DNA from: Pseudomonas resinovorans NBRC 106553
Lineage (GTDB): Bacteria; Pseudomonadota; Gammaproteobacteria; Pseudomonadales; Pseudomonadaceae
Length of the DNA: 64,000 nucleotides
Assembly (NCBI RefSeq): GCF_000412695.1
Contig: NC_021499.1
Coordinates: forward strand, 4,588,001 to 4,652,000
Reading direction: 5' to 3'
Of the stretch, positions 33,072-41,597 are shown in pieces (position 1 is the first letter of the stretch; each line of letters opens with the position of its first letter). The position numbers were made by a program, and so were the translations under genes. Under the pieces are notes generated by a model, which saw only the letters and a program-made list of their open reading frames with translations, was not told the origin of the DNA and did not search any database.

Positions 33072-33074
33072 GGC

Positions 33075-33392
33075 CTATTGCCCTCCAAGGTAAGCCTCCA
33101 CCTGCATATAGGCCGAACGTCCCTCGGCGTACTCCAGGTGGTTCAACATCAGGCGGCGCAGCCGCTCGCATTCGTCGGCGCAGGCCTGCATGGCGCGATC
33201 GTGCAGCGCCTTCAGCCAGCGCCGCGCCTCCGTCACGTCCGTCGCCAGGTCGTTGCGCCCAGCCTGGGCCTGCAAGTACTGGCGGATGGCGAGGTCGGCG
33301 CGGCTCACCGCGTCCCAGTCCTGGGAGCGCAGGGCCAGGTCCAGCTGGGCGTGCAGTTCGCGCACCCGGCGGATTTCAACGGCGGGTTGCAC
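33075..33392 (-). CDS. lafD: FliT-like export chaperone (LafD)
   Basis: A 105-residue all-helical protein rich in Arg, Leu and Ala, in the LafD/FliT position between fliS and fliK. GTG 33392 overlaps fliS by 17 bp and has GGGAGG 6 nt upstream; a GTG at 33365 is an alternative. FliT proteins bind the FliD cap protein and hold it for export. Similarity is weak, as usual in this family, and position carries most of the call. Confidence 0.65.
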   Translation of the reverse strand: MQPAVEIRRVRELHAQLDLALRSQDWDAVSRADLAIRQYLQAQAGRNDLATDVTEARRWLKALHDRAMQACADECERLRRLMLNHLEYAEGRSAYMQVEAYLGGQ

Positions 33393-33774
33393 TCACGCCC
33401 TCCCACCCCTCGCGCAACGTGCCGAGCAGGTGCACCACTTCGTCCAGGCCTTCCAGGGACAGGGTCACGCTGACATCGGAGAGGCGATAGATGCAGTAGT
33501 CGTAGAGGCGCGCGATGCCCTGCACCACCTCGCCGCCGCCCTCGTAGTCGAGGGCGCCGTTGAGGCCATTGAGGATGTTCAGGCACTTCTCCAGGGACTG
33601 GCCCTTCTGCTGGAAGCGCTTGTGTTCGATATGGCCACGGGCGCGGGCCAGCTCGTCGAGCAGGCCGTCGAACAGCACCAGCACCAGCTCGTAGGGCGAG
33701 GCGGCGGCGGCCTTGGCCTCCAGGTCGATGGAGCGGTAGCTGTTGTAGCTGTCCGTCATGTCGTAGCCGCTCAT
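33376..33774 (-). CDS. lafC: Flagellin export chaperone FliS (LafC)
   Basis: A 132-residue FliS homologue. The segment ASPYELVLVLFDGLLDELAR at residues 25-44 and the downstream KGQSLEKCLNILNGLNGALD are the FliS helices that grip the flagellin C-terminus. ATG overlaps the fliD stop by 4 bp (ATGA). It should serve the three lateral flagellins. Confidence 0.9.
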   Translation of the reverse strand: MSGYDMTDSYNSYRSIDLEAKAAAASPYELVLVLFDGLLDELARARGHIEHKRFQQKGQSLEKCLNILNGLNGALDYEGGGEVVQGIARLYDYCIYRLSDVSVTLSLEGLDEVVHLLGTLREGWEGVSATRR

Positions 33775-35108
33775 TGGAACATCCCGCTGGTCTGGGACAT
33801 GGAATCCATAATCTGCATCATGCTGGTGTACTGCTTCAGGTAGCGGTTGTAGTAGTTGTCGTACTGCTTCTCGATGGCATCGAACTGCTGGTCGACGCGC
33901 TTGAGGTTCAGGTTCAGCGACTCCTTGCGGTTCTTCATCAGCCCGTTGACGCTGCTGGTGTAGACCGAGAGGCTCTTGTCCACCGAGTCGAGCAGGCTGT
34001 CCTTGTCGCGGAACAGTTGTTCCAGGCCCTGGGGATCGGCGGCCACGGCTTTCTCGAAGCGAGCGGCGTCGATGCTCAGCTTGCCGTTGCGGTCGGCGCT
34101 GATGCCGAAGTTGATCAGGGTCGCGCCGCCGAACTCCTTGCGCACCAGCTGGTTGAGCATGCTCTCGATGGCGCGCACGCCGGAGTCGCCGGCCAGGACG
34201 CCACGGGTGCTGCCATCCTCGCCACCGCTGGCGGTCAAGGTGTCGAAGGTGCCCATCAGGGTGTTGAAGGCATCGACGAACTTTTTCACCTGGTCCGAGG
34301 TACCGGCCTGGTCCTGGCCGATGTCCACCTGCAGGGGCTGATCGCCGGACTTGTGGGTCTGGTTGAAGGTGAGGCTGACGCCGTCGATCAGGCTGTCGAA
34401 GGTGTTGCTGGCGTTGGTCAGCAGCATGCCGGTCTCGCCGCCCAGGCGAACCCGCGCATCCTTGGCCGCCGACAGTTCGGTGCGGTTGGCCACGGCATTC
34501 TCGAACACGCTGCTCGCGCTGTCGGTCCCGGACAGGGACAGGCTGATGGCGTTGGCCGCCCCGCTCTTCTCCGCGCCCAGCACCAGGGACACCTGGCCAT
34601 TGCTGCGCAGCAGGCTGGCCTTGACCCCGGTGTTGTCGGTGGCGGCGTTGATGGCCGCGGCCAGTTCGTCCAGGGAGTTCTTGCCGTCGCCGTCGGTGTC
34701 GATGCTGGCGAGGTTGATCTTGAACGACTTGCCATCCTGGCCGATGGTCAGCTCGCCCTGGGTATCGATGTCGTCAGTGGTCAGGCCCTGCAGCGCCACC
34801 TGGTGAGAGCTGGCCAGCTGCTCGACGAAGAACTGGTAGCTGCCCGACACGGCCTTGGGCCCCACGGTGGCGGTGGCCACGCCTTCCTTGCTGAAGGTGG
34901 CCTTGTTCACCAGCATGCTGGTGGAGGAACTCTTCAGCCCCTTGATCGCCGAGGAGAAGCTCTTGAGCGCGGTATCCAGCGTGGTCACCGCGGTCAGTTG
35001 GGACTTGTAGGCGGTCTGGTTGCGGTTGGCCTTGGTCAGCGCGGACTGCACTTCATAGTTGGCCAGCTGCGATGCCATCTGCTTTACGTAATCGGAATCT
35101 ATAGCCAT
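33771..35108 (-). CDS. lafB: Lateral filament cap protein FliD (LafB/HAP2) with an EF-hand-like loop
   Basis: A 445-residue HAP2, similar in length to other lateral FliD. FliD_N covers about residues 5-105 and FliD_C about 215-430 (VKKFVDAFNTLMGTFDTL; ending MMQIMDSMSQTSG). Within the first hook-IN region residues 137-148 read DTDGDGKNSLDE, a complete EF-hand-type loop (acidic at 1, 3, 5; Gly at 6; Glu at 12). This is unusual for a cap protein and suggests calcium binding. It is first in the late operon. Both a sigma54-type promoter and a GTCGCCTT motif lie upstream. Confidence 0.92.
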   Translation of the reverse strand: MAIDSDYVKQMASQLANYEVQSALTKANRNQTAYKSQLTAVTTLDTALKSFSSAIKGLKSSSTSMLVNKATFSKEGVATATVGPKAVSGSYQFFVEQLASSHQVALQGLTTDDIDTQGELTIGQDGKSFKINLASIDTDGDGKNSLDELAAAINAATDNTGVKASLLRSNGQVSLVLGAEKSGAANAISLSLSGTDSASSVFENAVANRTELSAAKDARVRLGGETGMLLTNASNTFDSLIDGVSLTFNQTHKSGDQPLQVDIGQDQAGTSDQVKKFVDAFNTLMGTFDTLTASGGEDGSTRGVLAGDSGVRAIESMLNQLVRKEFGGATLINFGISADRNGKLSIDAARFEKAVAADPQGLEQLFRDKDSLLDSVDKSLSVYTSSVNGLMKNRKESLNLNLKRVDQQFDAIEKQYDNYYNRYLKQYTSMMQIMDSMSQTSGMFQ

Positions 35109-35135
35109 GTCGTGATACCCCTTGAGCCTTGAAGA

Positions 35136-35149
35136 GCAAGTTCGATGCC
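35136..35149 (-). promoter_or_regulatory. Sigma54-type promoter for fliD operon
   Basis: On the minus strand: TGGCATCGAACTTGCT, with GG (35149-35148), ten bases, GC (35137-35136). Both boxes are close to the TGGCAC/TTGCT consensus. The predicted transcript starts about 17 nt before the fliD ATG, with AAGGGG as ribosome-binding site. Confidence 0.78.
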
Positions 35150-35279
35150 AATGGCCGATAGCCAGTATTCATGCGGCTTTCAGCCCGGATAGGGAGAAGC
35201 TGGACTTCCTCCTGGACGCAACCGGGCGACAAGGGGAAAGGCCGTTTCCGCACCCCGTCGGTGGGAGTGGTACCTGGCA

Positions 35280-35307
35280 AAGGCGACCTGGCGGAGGGAT
35301 TCGTTAA
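35280..35307 (-). promoter_or_regulatory. Recurrent motif TTAA-N16-GTCGCCTT before fliD
   Basis: Minus strand: TTAA (35307-35304), 16 bases, GTCGCCTT (35287-35280). Spacing is identical to flagellins 2 and 3. It is about 130 bp upstream of the sigma54-type site, giving fliD a tandem early/late promoter layout. Confidence 0.62.
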
Positions 35308-35363
35308 GGGAGTGTCGTGGCGATGAGGGTGAATTCGTTCGGGCACACAGATGGGTGCTTTCC

Positions 35364-35529
35364 TGTAGGAGCGAATTCATTCGCGAAAGCGGACCGCAGG
35401 TCTGCCCTGCGGACTCCCAGCGAAGACTGGCTGCCCTCACCCCAACCCTCTCCCGACGGGAGAGGGGGCAGTACGTGCGGGCACGCAGATGAGTGCTTTT
35501 CCTGTAGGAGCGAATTCATTCGCGAAAGC
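35364..35529. repeat. Two REP family A copies flanking a family C hairpin
   Basis: Family A half-palindromes TGTAGGAGCGAATTCATTCG begin at 35364 and 35503 in the same orientation, 139 bp apart, with the family C hairpin CCCTCTCCC/GGGAGAGGG between (about 35437-35467). The fliD-flgN gap (35109-35549) therefore consists of promoters near fliD and repeats near flgN. Confidence 0.8.
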
Positions 35530-35549
35530 AGCCCGTGGGGCTGCTCCGC

Positions 35550-35990
35550 TCAATACCCCTGCTGGGTATAGAGCTGGGGACCGGCGCCGGTGCCGAGGAG
35601 CTGGGCGAGGATGTCGTGGTGCATCGCCAGCAGCTTGCCGTTGCGTTCGTTCAGGCGCTTGCACTGGCTGGCGAGTTGGCCGAGCCGTTGCCAGGCCTGC
35701 TGCAGTTGCTCGCCGCGACGCCCGGGGAAGTGGGTCAGCAGCGCAGCCATACCGGCCAGCCCGGGCTCGAAGCCGAAGGCGGCGAGGACCTTGGTGCGGC
35801 GCTCGGCGCGCGCGGCGATGTCGTCCACCAGCCGGAGGATGTCGCGGTTGTGCTGGTCGATCTCGAGGTTGTCACGTTCCAGCAGGTGTCCGTAGAGGGC
35901 CTGCATCAAGCCGCGCAATGCCAGGTAGTCGACGCCATCCTGCTGGATCTCGCATTCCACCAGGTGCAGCAGCTTGTCGCGACGGGTCAC
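35550..35990 (-). CDS. flgN: FlgN-like chaperone for FlgK/FlgL
   Basis: A 146-residue helical protein whose first 90 residues fit the FlgN fold (DYLALRGLMQALYGHLLERD, then LEIDQHNRDILRLVDDIAAR). GTG 35990 overlaps the flgM stop (GTGA). FlgN binds the junction proteins FlgK and FlgL before export. In most loci flgMN adjoin flgA; here they end the fliEFGHIJ strand, about 13 kb from flgA. Confidence 0.8.
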   Translation of the reverse strand: MTRRDKLLHLVECEIQQDGVDYLALRGLMQALYGHLLERDNLEIDQHNRDILRLVDDIAARAERRTKVLAAFGFEPGLAGMAALLTHFPGRRGEQLQQAWQRLGQLASQCKRLNERNGKLLAMHHDILAQLLGTGAGPQLYTQQGY

Positions 35991-36268
35991 GACTCGCTGC
36001 CGGTGTGGTAGCCGAGGATGCTCGCGGCCAGGGAACGGGCGTCGGTCTCGATACCACCGCTGCGCAGGGCCTGGCGGATTTCCTCGATGCGGGCGAGATC
36101 GACGTCGGGCATCTCGCGCAGGGTCTGCTGCATCTGGTCGAGCTGCAGCTTCTCCGGCGGGCGGCTGGTGGCGGCCTCGCGGGCAGCCTTCGGCGGCTCC
36201 TGGCGAAGCGTGTCGGCGGCTTCGGCCTGGGCGGCCGCGACGGATTTCAAATGCCTGCTGATTTCCAT
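35987..36268 (-). CDS. flgM: Anti-sigma28 factor FlgM
   Basis: A 93-residue protein. The C-terminal half holds the sigma28-binding region: VDLARIEEIRQALRSGGIET and ARSLAASILGYH, the usual FlgM ending. The N-terminal half is charged and probably disordered, which suits export through the narrow channel. It should hold LafS until the hook is finished. It has its own upstream TTAA-N16-GTCGCCT motif. Confidence 0.87.
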   Translation of the reverse strand: MEISRHLKSVAAAQAEAADTLRQEPPKAAREAATSRPPEKLQLDQMQQTLREMPDVDLARIEEIRQALRSGGIETDARSLAASILGYHTGSES

Positions 36269-36300
36269 GATTGCGTCCAGATCATCGGGTTACTGCCATA

Positions 36301-36328
36301 CAGGCGACCGCATCAAAGCGGGACTTAA
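36301..36328 (-). promoter_or_regulatory. Recurrent motif TTAA-N16-GTCGCCTG before flgM
   Basis: Minus strand: TTAA (36328-36325), 16 bases, GTCGCCTG (36308-36301), in the 108-bp gap between fliJ and flgM and about 33 bp before the flgM start. Seven of eight bases of the second box equal the flagellin copies and spacing is the same. Confidence 0.6.
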
Positions 36329-36376
36329 GTGCGGCGGAAAGAAATTTTCCTCTATTCACTCTCCACGCATCAGACC

Positions 36377-36799
36377 TCATTCGTGAGAACGCCACCAGGC
36401 CTGGCTGGCGAGCCCATCCTGGATTTGCTGCTCCTGCCGGGCAAGCAGTTGTTGCCACTCCTGCAGGCGCCCGTCGATGACCTGGGCCAGCAGCTTCTCG
36501 CTGCGCATGGCCGCCAGCAGTTCGTCCTGGATGCGCGCCAGCGTCTGCTCGGCCACCGAGAGTTCCACCTTCTGCAGTTGCAGCATCTTGTGCAGGGTGA
36601 GCTTGTACTGCTGCTGGTTGCTGCGCTGCAGTGGGGTGCTGACCGGCGAGCTGAAGCCGCACAGCTTGCCGAGGCCGGCGATGTTGTTGCGGTAGCGCTG
36701 GCACAGGTTGCGCTGGTAGTTGACCCGCCCGAGTATCTCGCGGACCTTCACCCCACGCAGGCCGGCCAGGCGCGAGAGCACCTCGATCTGCTCCTTCAT
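36377..36799 (-). CDS. fliJ: Flagellar export chaperone FliJ
   Basis: A 140-residue coiled-coil protein with charged heptads throughout (QQYKLTLHKMLQLQKVELSV, then RIQDELLAAMRSEKLLAQVI). It follows fliI with an ATGA overlap, the invariant FliJ place. FliJ forms the stalk in the FliI ring and contacts FlhA. Sequence conservation is low, as is usual in this family; size and position support the call. Confidence 0.83.
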   Translation of the reverse strand: MKEQIEVLSRLAGLRGVKVREILGRVNYQRNLCQRYRNNIAGLGKLCGFSSPVSTPLQRSNQQQYKLTLHKMLQLQKVELSVAEQTLARIQDELLAAMRSEKLLAQVIDGRLQEWQQLLARQEQQIQDGLASQAWWRSHE

Positions 36800-38124
36800 G
36801 CCCCGGCCAACCCTCTGAGCGCGGTGATGCAGGCGTCCAGTTCGGCGCCCTCCCCCACGTCCTGGCGCAGGAAGCGCTCGATGGCCGGCGCCAGTTGCAC
36901 CGCGCGGTCGGTCTTCATGTCCATGCCCGGGGTATAGCCCCCCAACGGGATGAGTTCCTTGATCTTGTCGTAGGTGCCGCTGAACTCCTTCAGCTGGCGC
37001 GCCGCCGCCAGATGGCGCGGCTGGGACACCTGGCTCATGCAGCGGCTGACCGAGGCGGCGATGTCGATGGCCGGGTAATGGCCGACATCGGCCAGGCGCC
37101 TTGAGAGCACGATGTGGCCGTCGAGGATGGCGCGGGCACAGTCGACTATCGGGTCCTGCTGGTCGTCGCCTTCGGCCAGTACCGTGTAGATGGCGCTGAG
37201 GCTGCCCTTGTCGTTTTCCCCGTTGCCGGCGCTTTCCACCAGCTCCGGCAGCAGGCCGAACACCGAAGGCGGATAACCCTTGGTGGCAGGCGGTTCGCCC
37301 AGGGCCAGGGCGATCTCGCGCTGGGCCATGGCATAGCGGGTCAGGGAGTCCACCAGCAGCAGTACGTCGTTGCCCTGGTCGCGGAAATAGGCGGCGATGG
37401 CATGGCAGAGTTCGGTGGCCTTCAAGCGCATCAGCGGTGACTCGTTGGCCGGAGCCACCACCACCACCGCCTTTTTCAGGCCTTCCGGGCCGAGGGCGTG
37501 GAGGAGGAATTCCTGCACTTCGCGGCCACGCTCGCCGATCAGCCCCACCACCACCACGTCGGCCTTGGTCTGCCGGGTGATCATGCCCAGCAGCACGCTC
37601 TTGCCCACGCCACTGCCGGCGAACAGGCCGACCCGCTGGCCCTTGCCCAAGGTCAGCATGGCGTTGATGGCGCGCACGCCGACGTCCAGCGGCTCGCTCA
37701 CCGGTCGCCGGCGCAGCGGGTTGACCGAGGGTAGCTCGGCCGGCAACGGGTCGCGCCCAGCCAGCTTGCCGAGGCCATCGAGGGGCTCGCCGAGGCCGTT
37801 GACCACGCGCCCGAGCCAGCTCGAATCGATCTGCAGCAGGGCCTGGTCGCGGGCTGGGAAGACCCGCGAGCCGGAGGTCAGCCCCACCGGTTTCTTGAAG
37901 GGCATGAGGTAGGTGATATCGCGATTGAAGCCCACCACCTGGGCCTCCAGCATGCTGCCGTCGGCCAGTTCCACCAGGCAGCGCTGGCCGGTCATGCGGC
38001 GGCAGCCGAGGCTCTCCAGGAGCATCCCGGAAACCCGCACCAGGCGGCCGCTGACCTTGGCCAGCTGGACGCCGTCGAGTGAGCGCAGGGCCTCGTCCAG
38101 GTTGAAGGATTCCCGCGCGCTCAT
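36796..38124 (-). CDS. fliI: Flagellar export ATPase FliI
   Basis: A 442-residue F1-beta-like ATPase. Walker A is AGSGVGKS (169-176), followed by VVVVGLIGERGREVQEFL and Walker B DVLLLVDSLTRYAMAQREIA. It powers the lateral export gate with FliH and FliJ. ATG 38124 follows AGGA at 6 nt and lies 1 bp after the fliH stop; an upstream extension of the frame is not conserved. Flagellar rather than injectisome ATPase is indicated by the neighbours. Confidence 0.95.
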   Translation of the reverse strand: MSARESFNLDEALRSLDGVQLAKVSGRLVRVSGMLLESLGCRRMTGQRCLVELADGSMLEAQVVGFNRDITYLMPFKKPVGLTSGSRVFPARDQALLQIDSSWLGRVVNGLGEPLDGLGKLAGRDPLPAELPSVNPLRRRPVSEPLDVGVRAINAMLTLGKGQRVGLFAGSGVGKSVLLGMITRQTKADVVVVGLIGERGREVQEFLLHALGPEGLKKAVVVVAPANESPLMRLKATELCHAIAAYFRDQGNDVLLLVDSLTRYAMAQREIALALGEPPATKGYPPSVFGLLPELVESAGNGENDKGSLSAIYTVLAEGDDQQDPIVDCARAILDGHIVLSRRLADVGHYPAIDIAASVSRCMSQVSQPRHLAAARQLKEFSGTYDKIKELIPLGGYTPGMDMKTDRAVQLAPAIERFLRQDVGEGAELDACITALRGLAGA

Positions 38125-38125
38125 T

Positions 38126-38824
38126 TCAGTCCTCGCCCTGCAGGTGGCCCGCCAGGGCATCCATGCACGAGTCCAGGCGCTGCTGGCAGCCGATATCGGC
38201 CTCGGCCTGGGCGGTCACCACCCGGCACTCGCCCAGGGCCAGGCGCTCGTCCGGCACCAGGCGCCAGGCTTCGGCGCGCTCCGGCGCGAGGTCGCGGATT
38301 CGCGCGCACTCCTCGGGGTTGAGCAGGATCTGCACCTCGCCCGGGTCCCCGGGCATGGCCGCCAGGGCTTCCTCGGCCAGGCTGAGCAGCTGGGTGGGAT
38401 GCAGGGTCAGTTCGCAGCGGATCACCTGCTTGGACACTTTCTTCACCATCTCCAGCAGTTCCTGGCGACGCGACTGCTCGAACGCCTGGAGGAAACGCTG
38501 GTACTCGTCTGCCACCACCCGCAGGGGCCGACCGGCTTCCTCGAACTGTTGCTGGCCGAGCTGGCGGCCCTCTTCCCGGCCCATGCGCAGGCCTTCCTGG
38601 CGGCCGCGTTCCAGCCCTTCGCGCTGGCCGGCTTCGCGCCCCTCGGCGAGGCCTTCCTGGAAGCCACGCTCGATGCCTTCCTGGAAACCGTCGGCCACCG
38701 CGCGCTGGCGCGCCGCCGGGTCGCTTTCCCATTCGGTGCCCTCACCCGGCAGCACGCGCGAACGCGGCGGGAAGCGATAGGCCCGCCAGGCCACTCCCGC
38801 TGACTTGATCACCCTGACCGTCAT
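38126..38824 (-). CDS. fliH: Export ATPase regulator FliH with extended GxxxG repeat
   Basis: A 232-residue protein. Residues about 46-92 are a run of glycines at every fourth position (GFQEGIERGFQEGLAEGREA, then GQREGLERGRQEGLRMGREE), the FliH GxxxG helix-dimer repeat, here more than ten repeats. The C-terminal half (about 110-232) is the FliI-binding domain. It starts just after fliG and joins fliI with a 1-bp gap. Confidence 0.9.
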   Translation of the reverse strand: MTVRVIKSAGVAWRAYRFPPRSRVLPGEGTEWESDPAARQRAVADGFQEGIERGFQEGLAEGREAGQREGLERGRQEGLRMGREEGRQLGQQQFEEAGRPLRVVADEYQRFLQAFEQSRRQELLEMVKKVSKQVIRCELTLHPTQLLSLAEEALAAMPGDPGEVQILLNPEECARIRDLAPERAEAWRLVPDERLALGECRVVTAQAEADIGCQQRLDSCMDALAGHLQGED

Positions 38825-38828
38825 CGCC

Positions 38829-39896
38829 CTACTCCACCGTCTGTTCGCGGAACAGTTGCAGTTGCAGCTCGCCTTCGGCGGCCATCTCGCGGACCACGGC
38901 CATGATGTCCTTGCGTACCTGCTCGACGCGGCTCAGGGGCACCGGGCCCTGGCGGCGGTTGATGGACTCCATCTGCTGCGCCTGGCGCTTGGGCATGGCG
39001 GCCTGGATGGCGCGCACCAGCTCGGGCTCGGCGCCTTTCAGGGCCACCACCCACTCGTCCAGCGGGATGACCTCCAGCAGGGTCTGCAGCACGTCCTGGT
39101 TCTGCCGGGAGAGGATGAAGAAGTCGTACATCTCGTCTTCGATCCGCGTCACCAGGTCGTTGTTGTGGGCCCGCAGCAGCTCGAACATCTGGTTGCGGTC
39201 GCCCTTGAAGCGGTTGAGGATGTCCGCCGCCTGCTTCACCCCGCGCACCTGGGAACCCTGGGTGGTGAGGACGTTGAGGCTGCGGTCGATCAGTTGTTCC
39301 AGCTCGCGGATGACATCGCTGTTGACCTCGGACAGGTTGGCGATGCGGTACAGGAGTTCGTCCTGGCGCGTCGGCGGCATGGCTTCGAGGACCTCGGTGG
39401 CCATGGACGGCGGCAGGAAGGCGAGGAACACCGCCTGCATCTGCGCGTGCTCCTTGGCGATCAGGGCGGCGAACTGCTTGGGATCGAGCCACTCCATCTT
39501 GGCCATCTTGGCGCGGATTTCCTCGCCGTAGATGCTGTCCAGCAGGCTGCGGGTGATGTCGCTGCCCAGTGCCTTGCCGAGCATGCCGGAGAGGTAGCCA
39601 CGGGACGCACCCTTGATGCTGCTCTGCTCCTTGTAGTCGTCGAAGAAGCGGCCGATCACATCGGACACCATCGGCTGCTTGACGTTGGACAGGCGCGCCA
39701 TGGCCTGGCTGATGGCGATGATCTCTTCGCGGGTGAAATGCCGCAGCACCCCCGCGGAGATGTCGTCGCCCATGCTCAGCATGAGGATCGCCGCCTGCTC
39801 CAGCGAGCTGACCGAGCGCAACTGCACGGTGCGTTTCTTCAGGTCCTTGACCGAGGGCAGCGCCCCTTCATCAGGCTGGCTCATGGCTTCTCTCAT
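38829..39896 (-). CDS. fliG: Flagellar motor switch protein FliG
   Basis: A 355-residue switch protein. FliG_N, FliG_M (KEHAQMQAVFLAFLPPSMAT, the EHPQ-like motif being EHAQ) and FliG_C are present. The torque region reads DEWVVALKGAEPELVRAIQA. It binds FliF and the stator loop of LafT. ATG 39896 or 39884 may be the start; both overlap the fliF end, and the 39884 site has a better-spaced GAGAG. Confidence 0.93.
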   Translation of the reverse strand: MREAMSQPDEGALPSVKDLKKRTVQLRSVSSLEQAAILMLSMGDDISAGVLRHFTREEIIAISQAMARLSNVKQPMVSDVIGRFFDDYKEQSSIKGASRGYLSGMLGKALGSDITRSLLDSIYGEEIRAKMAKMEWLDPKQFAALIAKEHAQMQAVFLAFLPPSMATEVLEAMPPTRQDELLYRIANLSEVNSDVIRELEQLIDRSLNVLTTQGSQVRGVKQAADILNRFKGDRNQMFELLRAHNNDLVTRIEDEMYDFFILSRQNQDVLQTLLEVIPLDEWVVALKGAEPELVRAIQAAMPKRQAQQMESINRRQGPVPLSRVEQVRKDIMAVVREMAAEGELQLQLFREQTVE

Positions 39897-41577
39897 TCCG
39901 GCCGATCCAATGCTTGATCACCTCCGAGACGCGCTCGGGGTCGTTGTGGGCGAGCATCTGCAGGTGCTCGATCTGCAGCTCCAGGCCGGAGCCCGGTGCC
40001 GGCAGGCGGATTTCCGACAGCGGGTTCAGCTCGCCGAACACGCTGCCACCGCCCTGCTCGGCCAAGGCGCTGCGCCCCAGCAGGCGTTCGGCCTCATGGC
40101 GCGGCAGCGCGGCCAGCGCCTCGGGGCTGTCCAGTGCCTCCAGGCCCATGGGCGCCTCCGGTGTGCGGGTCAGGTGGCGGACCGCCGGACGCACCACCAG
40201 CAGGAGCAGCAGCAGGCTGACCAGGCCCAGCAGGCCGAGCTTGATCCACTCCTGCAAGGCGCCGCTTTCCCACCAGGCCGCCGTGTCCTCGCTGAGCACC
40301 GGCTGGGTGAAGGGGAAGACGCTCAGGGTCAGTTCATCGCCGCGCTGGGCGTCGAAGCCCACGGCGCTCTTCACCGTGGCTTCCAGCTGGGCGCGGGCAT
40401 CAGGGGTCCAGCCGCCTTCCGGCGCGGTGGCGGCGTTGAGCACCACGGCCACGCTCTGCCGACGCAGGGCGTAGGACGCATGACGGATATGGGTGACGCT
40501 CTGGTCGAAGTCGTTCTGCCGCGTGGTTTCGTTGCGCGTGGAGGTGGCCGCCTTGTTCTCGGTCTGCACGTCGCTGTTGCCCGCCTGGGGCTGGCCGGGC
40601 TGCGCGGCCGGCGTGCCCTGGGGCTGTTGCGGCGGCGCCGGCGGCGGGCGGTTGCTCAGGGAGCCGGGCACGCCGAGGGCGAGCTGGTCGAGGGTGGCTT
40701 CGTTGCGCTGCACTTCGCTGCGCATGCGCGGGGTCTCGCCGTAGGCCTGGAAGGTTTCTTCCTTCTGGCTGAAGTCCATGTCGGCGGCGACGCTGATGCG
40801 GTAGTTGCCCGCGCCCAGCACCGGCGCCAGGACTTCCTCGACGTTGGCCACGGCCTTCTGCTGGTAGTCGTCGATCACTTCCCAGTTCTGCCCCGGCCCG
40901 CCCCAGGCATTGAGGCCACGGGACAATAGCGAGCCCAGTTGGTCGACCACGCTGACGTCTTCGGGCTTGAGCTGCGGCACGCTGTTGGCCACCAGGTTAG
41001 CGATGGCGCCGACCTGCTCCGGCTTGAGCCGGGTGCCCGGATCGAGGGTGAGCATCACCGAGGCCTTGGGCGGCGAGCGGCGGTTGACCACGAAGGAGGT
41101 GGCTTCTTCCTGGGCCAGGTGGATCCGGGCGGACTTCACCCCCTTGACGGCCATTATGGTGCGCGCCAGCTCGCCTTCCAGGCTGCGCTTGAGGCGCACG
41201 TCCTGGACGAACTGGCTGGTGCCCAGGGGCTCGTCCTTGTCGAACAGCTCGTAGCCCGGCGGCACCGAGACCTTCACGCCCTTGGCCGCCAGCAGCATGC
41301 GCGCTCGCGCCAGGTCCTGATCGCTCACCAGCACCTGGCCGCTCTGCGGATGAATGCGGTAGGCCAGGCCCTCGGTGTCCAGCACCTGCATCACTTCGGC
41401 GGCCGGGAAGGCTTCGCCGGCGCCATACAAGGGCTTGAACGCGCCCTGGTCGCGCCAGAGCCAGAAGACGGTGCCGACGGCCAGCAGCGCGGCGGCGCCG
41501 GCCATGGCCAGCAGGGTCAGGCGTGGGTCGGGCTTGAAGCCGCCCTCGGGCAACTTGCTCTTGATCAACTGCAGCAC
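39871..41577 (-). CDS. fliF: MS-ring protein FliF
   Basis: A 568-residue inner-membrane ring protein. The N-terminal helix is AMAGAAALLAVGTVFWLW (about residues 29-46), followed by the ring-building YscJ-like domains (RIHPQSGQVLVSDQDLARAR; ARTIMAVKGVKSARIHLA). A Gly/Pro/Gln-rich stretch and the second transmembrane helix near residue 455 follow, then the FliG-binding tail. The length is normal. It lies 20 bp after fliE and overlaps fliG. Confidence 0.94.
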   Translation of the reverse strand: MLQLIKSKLPEGGFKPDPRLTLLAMAGAAALLAVGTVFWLWRDQGAFKPLYGAGEAFPAAEVMQVLDTEGLAYRIHPQSGQVLVSDQDLARARMLLAAKGVKVSVPPGYELFDKDEPLGTSQFVQDVRLKRSLEGELARTIMAVKGVKSARIHLAQEEATSFVVNRRSPPKASVMLTLDPGTRLKPEQVGAIANLVANSVPQLKPEDVSVVDQLGSLLSRGLNAWGGPGQNWEVIDDYQQKAVANVEEVLAPVLGAGNYRISVAADMDFSQKEETFQAYGETPRMRSEVQRNEATLDQLALGVPGSLSNRPPPAPPQQPQGTPAAQPGQPQAGNSDVQTENKAATSTRNETTRQNDFDQSVTHIRHASYALRRQSVAVVLNAATAPEGGWTPDARAQLEATVKSAVGFDAQRGDELTLSVFPFTQPVLSEDTAAWWESGALQEWIKLGLLGLVSLLLLLLVVRPAVRHLTRTPEAPMGLEALDSPEALAALPRHEAERLLGRSALAEQGGGSVFGELNPLSEIRLPAPGSGLELQIEHLQMLAHNDPERVSEVIKHWIGRNERSHEPA

Positions 41578-41597
41578 GATTCAGCTTCCCGCGCCGC

